From: Theodoxus fluviatilis
Taxonomy: Eukaryota; Mollusca; Gastropoda; Cycloneritida; Neritidae
NCBI GenBank assembly: GCA_034096865.1
Contig: JAWQFJ010014682.1
Location: 1 to 64,000 of the forward strand
DNA: 64,000 bases
Direction of reading: 5' to 3'
Shown piece by piece: positions 47,783-59,788 of this stretch (the first letter of the stretch is position 1; each line of letters opens with the position of its first letter). The position numbers were made by a program, and so were the translations under genes. The notes under the pieces were generated by a model. The model worked only from the letters and a program-made list of their open reading frames with translations, searched no databases and was not told the DNA's origin.

Positions 47783-48636
47783 ACAAGAAGGGCAAAGCCC
47801 ATACGACTCACATGCTTGACCTTGACCTTTACATGACCTTGACCTTTACATGACCTTGACCTTCAGGTGTCCTTCAAGGTCAAACAACTAAACCTGGCAA
47901 TGACATCATACACTAAGAACTGCTTTACACATTTTTCCTACCAAAATACATGTGACCTTGACCCAAGGTCAAGGTCATCCAAGGTCATGCAACACAAAGC
48001 TGTTAATTCAAGACATAGGAAGCACAATGGTGCTTATTGGCACTTTCTACCATGAGATATGGTCACTTTTAGTGGTTCACTACCCCATTTTGGTCACATT
48101 TCATAAGGGTCAAAGTGACCTTGACCTTGATGATATGTGACCAAATGTGTCTCATGATTAAAGTATAACATGTGTACTACAATGTTATGAAGTTTGGAAG
48201 AGTTATCTTCCATAGTTCAGGGTCAAGGTCACTTCAAAATATATATACAATCCAACTTTAAAGAGCTCCTGTGACCTTGACCTTGAAGCAAGGTCAATCA
48301 AACTGGTATCAAAAGATAGGGATTACTTTGCCCTATACACCATATATAGGTCAGGTATCCAATCTCGAAAACTTCAGAGAAAATTGGGAAAATGTGAAAA
48401 ATGGCTGTTTTTTTAGACAACATTTATGGCCCCTGCGACCTTGACCTTGAAGCAAGGTCAAGTCACTATGTATGTTTTTTGAGGCCTTGTCATCATACAC
48501 CATCATGCCAAATTGGGTGTTGATAGACTTAATAGTCTCCGAGAAAAATCCAACGTTAAAGTTTTTCACGGACGCCCGGACGGACGACACGGGTGAGTAC
48601 ATAGACTCACTTTTGCTTCGCATGTGAGTCAAAAAC
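47783..48636 (+). mobile_element. TCAAGGTCA-rich interspersed element, copy 2
   Basis: Same start (ACAAGAAGGGCAAAGCCC) and end (GCATGTGAGTC) as the copy at 26381. It differs by point changes and one extra CTTGACCTTTACATGAC unit near the start. It lies in the presumed first intron. A ~40-bp piece resembling its start (AAAGGCAAAGCCCATGAGAG) occurs at about 47512-47531. Confidence 0.8.
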
Positions 48637-49689
48637 AGCAGTTTCTGCCATTAGTATAATTACAAATCGGAGGAAAAAAATGGAAACCATATACTTTGTT
48701 TGATGAATGGTATCACATGTAGCCTACTGGATTGGTCTACACTGCCAAAAAGTGGTGATGGAAGGGTTGCATGACTGCAGTCTAAGTGTTCTGTTTCTTT
48801 TGATCCATGGGTGCAAGTAGCCACAAGACTTTAAAACCTGAGGCAAACAGCTCTTCTATGTAACTCTCATAAAGTTTTATAGTTTTAAACAATTTTGATT
48901 TTGTTGTTGCAAATTAGTGATGGAGTTTAAAAAGGTTGGTGGTTTCTACACCTGTTAGGACACAATTTCAAATACAACATAGAGTTACTGAATATCATCC
49001 TCTCGTTGTCAGGAACTATGACTGCTGGGCTTTCAGTGCTACCCTAATCATACAATCAAGGTTGGTCTTGAGCTGTCATAGGCTACTAATGAGATATTGG
49101 GGCTGCATCATGTCGCTTTGGACCTTGCTTCTGTGCATTGGCACACCAATTAAAAGTTAAACTTATCCAACAAAAATTCTCCTCCTGTGTGATTCCATGC
49201 GTTTATGACATATTTTTTACATTGTATTTCAAACGAAATAAAATGAACCAAAATATGTCTTTCAGGTTGGGGCCTAATGCCCCAACCTCCGTGGGCTTAA
49301 TCAGTTATGCCCTGAGAGCATGAAGTTCACTGCAAGAAATAAAATGTGTTTTAAAATATTTAGTTTCGTAGAACAGTCTGTATGGTTTCATTGGATATTA
49401 GTGTCCTCAATTTGTTTACTCTAACTTGATACATCTGTTTACAGAACTGAATGATTTTATAAAATAAAAAAGTGGGTGCCTGATGCCCTGCTTTCCCCAT
49501 CATGTTCTGCAAGTCACATCAATATTTGTCCATTGGAAGTGTTACAACAGCAGCCTTTCCTTGAAAACAGCCATGGTTAAGTTTTTGCTCATGTAAACAT
49601 CCATTCAGTTACAAAGGGGAAAATGCTAGTCATGATCATAATTCAAACAATACACCAGAAATTCCAACAAGGACTGACATGTGCAACAC

Positions 49690-49770
49690 AGACGCACACA
49701 CACATGTGCACGTGCATACACACACACACACTACACTACACTACACACACACACACACACACACTTCAAA
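49690..49770. repeat. (AC)n-rich microsatellite
   Basis: AC blocks with CACTACACTACA between them. Confidence 0.9.
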
Positions 49771-50249
49771 GCAGAACTGTGCAAAAAGATTGTCTGAAAC
49801 ATTTATGGCCATTTAAAATAACTGCTCTGTGATAAACTGAAATCTATTGAAGATGTTATGGTTTTCAAGTCAAAGCCATGTAAAAAGGAATAAATATGAC
49901 AGCGCACACTGTTGTAACATCATCACCACTCCACTCCATCAGATCAAGTACTGATTGTCCACACAAAGGCAGGCAAACAACACAGGCAGAGATAAAACAC
50001 ACGTATACGCACACAAAACACACACAAACCCACACGCAGCAATCAAAAGAGTTCATGATCGCACATACACACACAATCATGATCAGTCAGCAAAGCATAA
50101 CATCGCATCAACACACATGGTCGCGAGGTTCGAATAGTGCAAATGCAACGGGCAAGACTAACATTAACAATCCACTAATCCACAAATCAGATCATCAGAG
50201 TGAGACTGAGCGACTACACCAAGTGATCACACGTCCTGTCGAGACTTAC

Positions 50250-51850
50250 TGATGACGAGGTAGCCTCAGCTTTAATTAAAGGACAGCATGCACACCATAC
50301 AAACACCTGTCGGTATAAGGAAACTCGAACGAAGACAAACGTTTGATAGGCCTATACCCCACGTGCAGAATCTACGCTTGACGCGTCGATTGCTGTCTCC
50401 GACACTTGTCATTTCGCACAGATTTAGATCGAAGCACTACGTTAGTTGCATTTCTCTAAAAACTATATTCATTGTGGAATAGGGTAGCAGCAGAGTGTAG
50501 TAATAGTTTCCATGTCCTCACGAATATGTACATCATAGCCTACATTATTTGAAACCCTCTACGAAACGAGTGACAAAGAGTAGACGACAGAGATCCGAGA
50601 AAAACCACGTGTAGTTTTCGTGTACACACGCTCCCACCGGTGATGCATGCACGACAGTTAGAAAAACATACAATACAATTCACTTGACAGGGCACATTTT
50701 TCGTTCATTTTCAAACACCCACACAACAAAACACAGCTGCCGAAGGGAGGACAAAGACACAACACGGCGAACGATTTATACAGGGTACGGGCAGGTGCGA
50801 GATTCACCGGCACGCAGGGCGAGCGCAGCAGCGAAAACACTGACAGCTCAGCTAGCCCTACGGCCTCGGGCCGACGTCAGGGGAAGCAAGAGAAGGAAAA
50901 TGTGTTTACCGTGTGCAAGCCGGAACACACTAGAACGAGGAGTATCTTGAGCCGGAGCAACATACACTGTCGAATCGATAGCGGAGGGCGCGCCAACTAG
51001 GTTCGCCCAAGTGTGGACCTCGCGCATGGGCAGATAACAATGCTCTGCCCAAGCATTCTTGCGTCTAGGGGCCAAGAGCAACCAGGCAGCCGATCTCTCC
51101 CTCCAAGCCCTGCTCGCTCTTCATCCGACACAAAGAAGACCGCCAGGAGCCTATGGCAGCTGTTGGATGATTGGTCTTCCCAGCGACCTCGATTTCGGCT
51201 TCAGAAGGACTCGTCCGCCATCTTGCCCTACGATCTCCGGCCTCTGGTTCGCGAGTCAGTTACTCCACTAAGCTTGGCTGCCAAACGGAACAAATCTTCG
51301 CAGAATATTCAGCTCGTGAGGCTGGACACCGCATTCCCTCTGTCTCTGAACTAATAAAAGGATATGTGTCTCTTACCTCCGAGGGTTGTGGTACCAGGAC
51401 GACTTCACGCGGGCTAGACCAGAGATGACTAAGGCCTCTTCAGCTAGAGACAGAATGAGACCCGGCGGTCGAGTCCACTGCGCAGCGAAGGTAGGCAGGT
51501 TGTGGATTGGTCCAGTTATCCCTGGTCTCCCGCGCATTGGTAACCCCTGACAGAAGGTAGTCCGCCATTTTGTCAACATCTCTGTTGGAATTTGACTTTG
51601 CCTCTCGGTCATGGTACTCGGAATTTTTATATCGGTTCATCCTCTCCTCGCACGAAACTGACACATCCATGTTGTGACGGAGACCACACTCTTAGGCACA
51701 CAAGGGTCCCTGGCGTCCCATTTTGTACCTCTCATGGGTTTCTTCCCCAACTGTGGGATCCCCCAGAACAGTGACTCTATGCTCAAAACGATGACATACG
51801 AAAGCTGACGGTCATCGACTCTTCGATCAGCGCTTGAAGACAATCTTCCA
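50250..51850. promoter_or_regulatory. CpG-rich region, presumed promoter of the zinc-finger gene
   Basis: This stretch has clearly more CG dinucleotides than the AT-rich intron at 43.5-50 kb. It contains CGCGCATGGGC (NRF1-like), GCCATCTTG and GCCATTTTG (YY1-like on the minus strand) and two candidate minus-strand donors. It lies upstream of the coding exons in gene orientation. No TATA box could be tied to a start site. The call rests on base composition and short motifs only. Confidence 0.35.
51377..51612 (-). other. Candidate upstream first exon of the zinc-finger gene
   Basis: On the minus strand a good donor (CGGAG|GTAAGA) follows base 51377 and lies in CpG-rich DNA with an AAAATGGCGG (YY1-like) motif at about 51565-51580, a common feature near animal transcription starts. 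A frame beginning MTERQSQIPTEML at 51612 stays open to the donor with phase 2 and would join in phase to the exon at 43457. The phase match has a one-in-three chance of being accidental. The exon may equally be 5' UTR with a short upstream frame beginning MADYLLSG. A second donor on the same strand (TCATCA|GTAAGT, about 50245) could end another first exon. Confidence 0.33.
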
Positions 51851-52394
51851 TGTGCCATGTCATTTCATGAATTCATCTAGACAAGTTGGCCTACAAATGC
51901 GCACTTGGGTTCTTCCTGTCCCAATGACCTGACCCACTGTAATGACATTTAGGAGGCTGCTGCTGGTATACCCAGTGGTTGGTATTCCTAGAGGATGTGT
52001 ATTTCGCCCGTAAACCGCACCATCTCACATCCTGCCAAAACAGGACGTATTACCTGGTGAAATCATGGTTATCTTGTAAAGGGAATACTTCCGCCACTAC
52101 GAATCCCAGCTGCTTGCACTGGCCAAGCATGGTTTTCCATTATTTGTTTGACGAAATGCGTCAGTTCCTGGTGAATGCGTAGGCAAGTACGAAGGAGTGC
52201 TTGGGTTGAATTTTACTGTTGTTGCTTCCCCGTGGATCCAGAGTAAGAGTAGACACGTCACGTCTCCCTACTCGATTTATTAAAATGCGAAAGTGTTCGG
52301 CAATGGTCTTGCCCAGAATCATTCCTACACCAGCGCGTTATTTGGGTAGTCAATGGCCGTGCATTCTCTACAAAAGCTTGTAGGTCGAGAAGCC
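51851..52394. other. No gene recognised
   Basis: Unique DNA upstream of the presumed promoter; short frames only. Confidence 0.4.
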
Positions 52395-52815
52395 TCATCC
52401 ATCTATGTATCCATCCATCCATTTATTCATTCACCCATCGATCCATCCATCCATCCGTCCATCCATGTATCCAGCCATTCATTTATCCATCCATGAATCC
52501 TTCAAACCTTCCAACGTTCTTTCCACCCATCCGTCCATCCATCCATTCACCCAATCTTCTATCCAATCTTCCGTCCATCCATCCATCCATCCATCCATCC
52601 AATCTTCTATCTAACCTTAATTCCACCATTCATCACCTATCCATCCATCCATCCATCCAGTTTTCTATCCAACCTTCCTGTCATCAAACCTTCCATTCTT
52701 CCATCCATCTACCTATCCGTTCGTCCATCACCCATCGATTCATCCATCCAGTCTTCTATCCAACCTTCCTTTCATCAAACCTTCCATTCTTCCACCCGTC
52801 CGTCCGTCCATCCAT
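52395..52815. repeat. Degenerate (ATCC)n array
   Basis: ~420 bp of CCATCCATCCAT-type tetranucleotides mixed with TTCTATCCAACCTTCC blocks. A ~110-bp section (TCCAACCTTCCTGTCATCAA, ACCTTCCATTCTTCC) is duplicated at about 52668 and 52755. Confidence 0.92.
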
Positions 52816-53315
52816 TGACTATCGCAACAGCAGTGCAGCAAAGTGATTTTGAACTCGTCCGAGGTCGTGCGACCAAAGGTGGCGAGAGACTGGCAGGATC
52901 CTTTCGGGCGAGAAGTGGTCAAGACATGCGGCTCGTGGCTTTGATTAGGGACTCGTCTCTGGGTCTCAAACCGCTTTCCACCTTAGCCCCTGATCTTTGA
53001 ACCACTTTGATCAATCCTTTCCTGGCACCCGACAAACAAACGCTTGACACTGACGGGACCCACGCAGACAGTGAAATCAGTTAAAACCTCACCGCAGGAA
53101 GCACAACGTATCTGATCTCTCGCTGCTGCATGATCTCCACACCATACAAAAATAATTTTGAAACAGATCCAGCCCCCCACCCCACCCCACCCACCCCCAT
53201 CCCACCCCTTCCAACGAGTAGCCTCCGTAGTGAAGATAACTGCTTTCTTGAATTTAAGAATAGGCTAGTACGGTAGGGTCTTTTGCTGTGGGATTTTTCG
53301 GGCGGGATTTCCAAT

Positions 53316-53366
53316 ATGGCGTCCAGGTTATCTGAGGACGCAGTAGTTGTAACGTGTTTAATTAAG
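53316..53366 (+). CDS. Candidate first coding exon of a divergent plus-strand gene
   Basis: An ATG in a CCAATATGGCGTCC context begins MASRLSEDAVVVTCLIK and runs to a plausible donor AAG|GTACGA after base 53366. Just upstream is GGGATTTTTCGGGCGGGATT, GC-rich and promoter-like. Read through, the frame would stop at 53471 in unconvincing sequence, so splicing is more likely. No downstream exon was recognised before the window ends, where the DNA is full of transposons. The product is unknown, and this may be a chance open frame. Confidence 0.28.
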
Positions 53367-53528
53367 GTACGATTACCGCATCTTCATTCCGAGATCTTCA
53401 GTGGATGCTGCAGCTATACTCTGAGTGAAGTACGTGTGGTGCTTGAATGGTGTATTCACTCATGCCCTTAGTACCCTCTGCTCCTTTGAGGGCGAGCAAA
53501 TGCTTCACCAAGATGATTCGTAATACGC

Positions 53529-53702
53529 CATGACCCAACGCGTCTCTCTACGCGATTCGTAAGAGGCGAATACATAGGGACATCGTAACTTGACTGACCT
53601 TACTCTTACTTTAATAGCCTCTCGCGAGCAATGGCCTTACATAGCATTAAAGGCTTATAGGCCGTAAAACTCCATCCATCCATCCATCCATCCCTCCCTC
53701 CC
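53529..53702 (+). repeat. SINE-like copy, opposite orientation
   Basis: Head (TGACCCAACGCGTCTCTCTA, CGCGATTCGTAAGAGGCGAA), body, then AGGCTTATAGGCCGTAAAAC and a (TCCA)n tail. The intact head-to-tail order here defines family orientation. Confidence 0.75.
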
Positions 53703-55007
53703 TTGTAATACGGCCTCTTGACGTAGCGTTTCATGGAGGTATCCATGGCAAAAATGTGAGGCCCACATAGGGTAGGCAAACCTGAACAGTCTCTTGCTGA
53801 AACACTGACGTTCAATTGAACTTTGCTTTTCGAGTAAGACACGCTCGATAATAATTTGACTTTGGTGGGATTCATACCTTTTTCTGAACACGTCCAATAA
53901 CAGTTGATCACTACACCCAATTTGACACTGCACACAAACGACCACCATAGGTTTGGCCGGAAATGTTGTGCGCTCTAAACCCGCTCATGGCTTCTCCAAA
54001 CACATTTTCTCTTTGTTACACCTTAAAATGTCCGTTCTGCTTTCTAGCAGTCTTGGCATTCTTCCTTTTGATCGCGCTCCTTTTGCCAAATATCTGCACA
54101 TCAGCGGAAGAGGGTTTTTGTCCCTCTTTTGCCTCTGTGGGAACGTCACGGTAAGTTTGTCAGACAATCATCGGACCCATTAAGAATTCTATACCGCTAT
54201 CACCAGGCACACTCACATGACAAATACCTGAAAGAGCTTGGCAACCAGAGAGAGATCGACACCGAGAACGTCTACTGCTCTGTCTGCCGGGCATGGACTC
54301 GGCTTTGTGCCCTCCAAATGTGCCCTCTGCGTACAGCCACGAATCCCTCCTTCCTCATAAGGAACCAGTTCTCCTACCAAGCTGTTTCTAGTCGGGCTGG
54401 GAACTACGCATGACCTCAATACACCACACGTTCATGCCTCGGGTTGGTATTTGCCTCAACACTGAGCTCAGTGTGCAGCTGGGATTGAGTCAGCCGCGAT
54501 GGGGCGTTGGTGCAATCCGCGTCACTACAGCGTCTGGACGTCCCCTCACCCAACACAGAGCTGCTGGGTATGCGTGGTGCACAGTAGCTGTCCTGGAGTG
54601 TGGGTGTTGCTCTGATTCCCACCTTAGAAGCGAATGAGATAGCGGGGTTGCTAGCTGCAGGCTGTGCCTGCTGGTGGAAGGTAGGAGCTGCTCGGTGATG
54701 GAGTCGCGCTGGCAGGGAATACAGAGGCTCACTTTTCGTGGTCATTGCTGGTGATACTGTCAGTGATAAACCATTGTGGAGCCCAAAGTAGAGGCAGGTC
54801 ATAGCTTACTGTCACGGACTGTGGAGCTGAAGTCCTTCAATCCAGACTCCAATAAACACGGCTGTGGGGAAAAAGACGGGAATAATTCGTATTTGAATAG
54901 CACATGAAATATTTAAGTAAAACCAGTGTGCTTATCGCTTTGCCACTTCAGAGCAGCGCTAGTTTCGGGGTCACCTCGCGACACATGCAGGGTGTCTCCG
55001 CTTGATG
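53703..55007. other. No gene recognised
   Basis: Short frames up to 128 codons on both strands without recognisable domains; no repeat recognised. Exons of the candidate plus-strand gene could hide here. Confidence 0.35.
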
Positions 55008-55284
55008 AGTGAGTGAGTGAGTGAGTGAGAGGGAGAGAGAACGCCAGTACTAGGCAGGCAGAGGTCGCGGTGAAGGAGAGATTTCCGCTGAGGGGATTCA
55101 GCCGTGGATTGAGGGGGCAGCGGGTCAGGAGGAAGCGGAGGGGTAGGGAGTGTGGGAGGGGTTTAGGTTTTGGGGGAGCTCGGGGGTGGGGGTGTGGGGG
55201 GGGGATGACTCCAGGGTTTAGCGGAGGAGCGGCTCAACAAAGAAACGCCCTGACCTGAAACCTCATGGGTGTAGTAGAGGAGAC

Positions 55285-55286
<2 letters not shown>

Positions 55287-55358
<72 letters not shown>
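55287..55358. repeat. (GT)n(GA)n compound microsatellite
   Basis: About 17 GT units then about 14 GA units. A (GAGT)n stretch lies at 55008-55030 and G-rich DNA between them. Confidence 0.95.
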
Positions 55359-55363
<5 letters not shown>

Positions 55364-56459
55364 GGAACACAGGGAGCTGGGGAAAGGGAGACGTGTATGA
55401 GGAAACACGGTGCCGAGAGAGCGTCCTGATGGATGAACTCGCGGTGAACTTTTTTCTTCTAAGCTCTCCCACGGATTAAGAGTCATCTTCATCGCTGTAG
55501 GAAATACATCGGTCTCAAGTAACTGAAAACGGCCGAGGGTTTGGCAAGCACATCTTGGACCTACACCATGTTCTCGTGAAGTCGAGCCGTTTAGTTTAAA
55601 ACTCGAGACGCTATGCTTCACTGAAGAGTGTCGCGGTTTTAGATACTTCGCCAAGTGCGGCGTTCAGGTCCTGCCTTTCGGAAAGGCTCTTTGTCCTTGA
55701 AGTGAAACAGTTGAAATGGGACTTCTAACTGAGATCCAATCCTTGGGACTCATCGACAACTATCAGAACAAAACATTATGTTCAAAGCGGGAGTAAACAT
55801 CTTCAAAAACCAATTATCTTGACCGATCGTTTGCAGCTGTGGTCTATGCATCTGAGGGTTTGTCATCAATTATGTCACAGTCAGCCAAAAAGGTGTTGTA
55901 AATTAAGGATCTATCTCTTATTGGATTTGGAAGTTGTTTTTTGTGTGCTTTCAAAGCGTTTTCGTCAATAAGTGACAGGTATGAGGGCATTTAACCACCT
56001 AACCATCTGATGAATAATTGGGCGAGTAGTTGGAAAACCCATCAAGGAACTGATCTTTGGTGAACTCACGTGGCACCTCCTCCTCATTCCAGCAACTTCT
56101 GTGCTCCCGGTCGTTTTGCACACTCTATGCTCCTTATGTCATTCTCAGCGTGACATACCGGCCGTTCGAGGATTTCCCACAGGCCTTTATTTGAGTGTTG
56201 GCAAGGACACATTAGGACATCTGTCCCGCTTTCTCCCTCACTGCTGTCTGTAGACGTCATGGTTCGTGTCTGTTAGTGCTCTCCGCTCTGCGCTCCCTTG
56301 AGTCACGTGCACTTGTACCTGGATGTGGAGGAACAACGTCACGTTACACACTTAGAAAGTGAAAGCCTTCCTCTGGGCTGTTTTTTTCTTCTCCTTTTCC
56401 CCAGTTCTCGTGCAGTTAACGCCATGCCTGGCAGTACTGCGTACTCTCCACTCTGTAGG
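55359..56459. other. No gene recognised
   Basis: Unique-looking DNA with short frames only, between the microsatellite and the third copy of the TCAAGGTCA-rich element. Confidence 0.35.
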
Positions 56460-57313
56460 CTTTTTGACTCACATGCGAAGCAAAATTGAGTCTATGTACT
56501 CACCCGTTTCGTCCGTCCGGGCGTCCGGGCGTCCGGGCGTCCGAAAACTTTAACGTTGGATTTTTCTCAGAGACTATTAAGTCTATCAATACCAAATGTG
56601 GCATGATGGTGTATGATGACAAGGCCTCAATAAACATACGTAGTGACTTCACACTGCTTCAAGGTCAAGGTCGCAGGGGCCATAAATGTTGTCTAAAAAC
56701 AGCCATTTTTCACGTTTTCTCAATTTTCTCTGACGTTTTTAAGATTGGATACCTGACCTATATATGGTATATAGGGCAAAATAATCCTTATCTTTTGATA
56801 CCAGTTTGGTTGACCTTGCTTCAAGGTCAAGGTCACAGGAGCTCTTCAAAGTTGGATTGTATACATATTTTGAAGCGACCTTGCCCCTGAACTATGGAAG
56901 ATAACTGTTCCAAACTTCATAACATTGTAATACACATGTTATACTTTCATTATGAGACACATTTGGTCACATATCATCAAGGTCAAGGTCACTTTGACCC
57001 TTATTAAATATGACCAAAATGGGGTAGTGAACCACTAAAAGTGACTATATCTCATGGTAGAAAGTGCCAATAAACACCATTGTGCTTCCTATGTCTTGAA
57101 TTAACAGCTTTGTGTTGCATGACCTTGGATGACCTTGACCTTGGGTCAAGGTCACATGTATTTTGGTAGGAAAAATGTGTAAAACATTTCTTAGTGTATG
57201 ATGTCATTACTAGGTTTAGTTGTTTGACCTTGACCTTGAGGGGCACCTGAAGATCAAGGTCATGTAAAGGTCAAGGTCTATCATGTGAGTCGTATGGGCT
57301 TTGCCCTTCTTGT
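56460..57313 (-). mobile_element. TCAAGGTCA-rich interspersed element, copy 3 (inverted)
   Basis: Reverse orientation relative to copies 1 and 2: starts TGACTCACATGCGAAGC and ends GGGCTTTGCCCTTCTTGT. It has a short GTCCGGGC tandem near 56515-56543 (the CGGACG run of the others). The same motif spacing is retained, with a few motifs mutated. Confidence 0.8.
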
Positions 57314-57603
57314 TTTTATAGAGCGAAGTCCCAGAGTGTTTTAGTTGACCTTAGCCTGAGGCCGCTTCTCTCAGCGCTTGTCATTGTTAGCTCTTGGCCG
57401 TGACTGCTGCTCACCTGTGATCCGGCGTTCACATTGGAACCTTGCCAGACGCTTCCTCGGGTCTCGTGTTTGTGCGTCGTGTCTGGCCTTTGCTTCTGTT
57501 GCGTGCGGTGCATGTGTCATGAAAGAGGGACGCAAAACGCTTGCTTCCTATTTAAGTACTGCTCTCTTTCACAGGAACACAGTACTTTCGTTGTGGGCTT
57601 AAG

Positions 57604-57790
57604 ATGGATGAATGGATGGATGGATATTTATGGCCTCTCAGCCTTTGCAGGATATTTAAGACCACCGATCACGATATATCATCAGAATTGGTTAGAATAC
57701 GATCGTCAAGTCCCTAGTTAAGTGCCACTTACGAAACGCGCAGGGAGACGCGGTGAGTCAGTTCGAACCTCCAACCCACACAGGGCTGGG
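57604..57790 (-). repeat. SINE-like copy
   Basis: GGATGAATGGATGG tail, TTATGGCCTCTCAGCCTTTG, the family body, then CGCAGGGAGACGCGGTGAGTC and a head with GTTCGAACC, which resembles a Pol III B-box; a matching A-box was not certain. Confidence 0.72.
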
Positions 57791-57956
57791 CTCAACATGG
57801 AAGAATCTCTCAGCTTGTTCACTGTGCAACGCAGAGCTACCAAAGCCATGCGCTCGAAGCTGCCTTCTTGGAAAACGCAGTCGGTAAAAGAACAGACGAT
57901 ACATTAGTTTTGCCCTACGTCTGATGCGGGGGGAATCCCATAGGAACTCAAACGGT

Positions 57957-59780
57957 ATAGACCTTATTCACGCGACCCGCCATTTTGGTTTTAAAACGAG
58001 GCCCTGTAGCGTGGAAAATAGTAACCCGTGGAAAACAGTGACGGAAGTCATCGCAGAGTTATCTGCGAGGGATTTTCTGAAAATTCAACTCTAAAAAGAG
58101 ACGGCATCCGCCACTCCGCCTGACTGACTTGGCACGCCCGGGGAGTTATGCTAAGATCCGGCCGCGTAAATATATCTGCGTTTTGTGACAAACGTCTTGC
58201 TCGGCGGTACTGTACTCCATGCACCTTAACGGTGCGCGTGATTCGGGTGTAATCTTAAGCTAAACGACGTTTATTGGCGCTGCTGAAATGGTCGAAGTCG
58301 GAAACATTCGGAACGTCGTTTAGCTTAAGATTACACCCGAATCACGCGCACCGTTAAGGTGCATGGAGTACAGTACCGCCGAGCAAGACGTTTGTCACAA
58401 AACGCAGATATATTTACGCGGCCGGATCTTAGCATAACTCCCCGGGCGTGCCAAGTCAGTCAACGGTCGCGTTTTATAAAACCAGACTACAAACAGACTA
58501 CAGGGAGGTGACTCCCATATTATTTCCGGCAGGGGAGACGGCTTTACACGGGGAAAAACTTTTTTGAACGCTACATCATGTGTTAAACTACACAAATGCA
58601 CCAAAACCTCGTAAAGCAACTAATGCGTCGTTTGTCGGAATATATTCCATGCGAAGAACAGGTGCAGGAGCGGTAAATTGCATAAAGCACGTCCCTCGCA
58701 GATAACTCTGCGATGACTTCCGTCACTGTTTTCCACGGGTTACTATTTTCCACGCTACAGGCCCCTTACGCTAACGCGGCGACCGCGCTACCTTCACAGT
58801 ATTGCTGGAGCGGCGATTTGACAAATGTTCCAGACTTTTCTCAAGGTGATGTGGAAAGATGGTCGAACGAAGGCAGAACAATAGCAAGAAGACAAAGTGA
58901 CAGAGGCTATGAGAAGTGGATTGAAGGGTTTATCGACTACGATGCCATCAAAGGTTGGTACACAGTCACAGGTTCTTTCGCTTAGATTAGAACTGAGTGT
59001 TCGAGTTTTTTTTTTCTTGTTGTCGCTTTCAAATCTGTCCACAGTACTAGGCTGGCTGGTTTACTTAGATGTGATTTTTTTATGCGTGCTAACTGATATT
59101 AGGTTTAGAGCTTGAATTTTCGATGATATTACACAAGTTCTTTTTCGCTTACAACTCGAGTGTTTGAACCAATGAAAACCACGGAAAGAGACGGCCGTTT
59201 CGTTCCTTGCCTCTCATTGGCCAGCTTGTCATGAGGTCAGCCTGTGATCACGCGCTGACCTCATGACAAGCTGGCCAATGACAGGCAAGGAACGAAACGG
59301 CCGTCTCTTTCCGTGGTTTTCATTGGTTCGAACACTCGAGTTGTAAGCGAAAAAGAACGTGTAATATCATCGAAAATTCAAGCTCTAAACCTAATATCAG
59401 TTAGCACGCATTAAAAAAAATCACATCTAAGTAAACCAGCCAGCCTAGTACTGTGAACAGATTTGAAAGCGACACCAAGAAAAAAAACACAACTCGAACA
59501 CTCAGTTCTAATCTAAGTGAAAGAACTTGTGTCTGTGTACCAACCTTTGATGGCATCGTAGTCGATAAACCCTTCAATCCACTTCTCATAGCCTCTGTCA
59601 CTTTGTCTTCTTGCTATTGTTCTGCCTTCGTTCGACCATCTTTCCACATCACCTTGAGAAAAGTCCGGAACATTTGTCAAATTGCCGCTCCAGCAATACT
59701 GTGAAGGTAGCGCGGTCGCCGCGTTAGCGTACGTGGCCTCGTTTTAAAACTAACATGGCCGCCGCGTGAATAAGGTCTAT
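57957..59780. mobile_element. Large palindromic (foldback) element interrupted by a second element
   Basis: The outer ends ATAGACCTTATTCACGCG and CGCGTGAATAAGGTCTAT are inverted. Reading inward, both arms carry the same ~500 bp, meeting at a centre near 59245 (CATGAGGTCAGC...GCTGACCTCATG). The left arm is broken at 58005 by the 755-bp element listed separately; without it the element is ~1,064 bp. Each arm holds a coding-like piece (VPDFSQGDVERWSNEGR, then RGYEKWIEGFIDYDAIK) read inward. The target duplication was not resolved. Confidence 0.8.
58005..58759 (+). mobile_element. 755-bp element with long TIRs, inserted in the foldback element
   Basis: Ends TGTAGCGTGGAAAATAGTAA... and its reverse complement: about 68 bp of near-perfect TIR. 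It is flanked by the 5-bp duplication GGCCC on both sides. A second, internal inverted repeat (about 58112-58272 against 58310-58463) surrounds a ~40-bp loop. A 74-codon frame on the minus strand (58619-58395) is conserved in the other copy but has no recognised domain. Confidence 0.85.
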
Positions 59781-59788
59781 TAACGCAT

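Larger units (their letters stand above)
43458..51376 (-). other. Presumed first intron of the zinc-finger gene (or 5' flank)
   Basis: No coding exon was recognised here. It holds one copy of a duplicated segment (about 44305-45100), poly-G runs at 44416-44432 and 46737-46769, one ~855-bp TCAAGGTCA-rich element (47783-48636) and an AC-rich microsatellite at 49690-49770. The remainder is AT-rich non-coding sequence with only short chance frames. It is an intron only if the first exon really lies near 51.4 or 50.3 kb. Confidence 0.45.

Noticed and set aside
52405..52846. His/Pro/Ser-rich frame
   Set aside because: Translation of the ATCC tetranucleotide array.
57751..57775. tRNA gene suggested by GTTCGAACC
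   Set aside because: Lies in a SINE head; no cloverleaf or convincing A-box at the proper distance.
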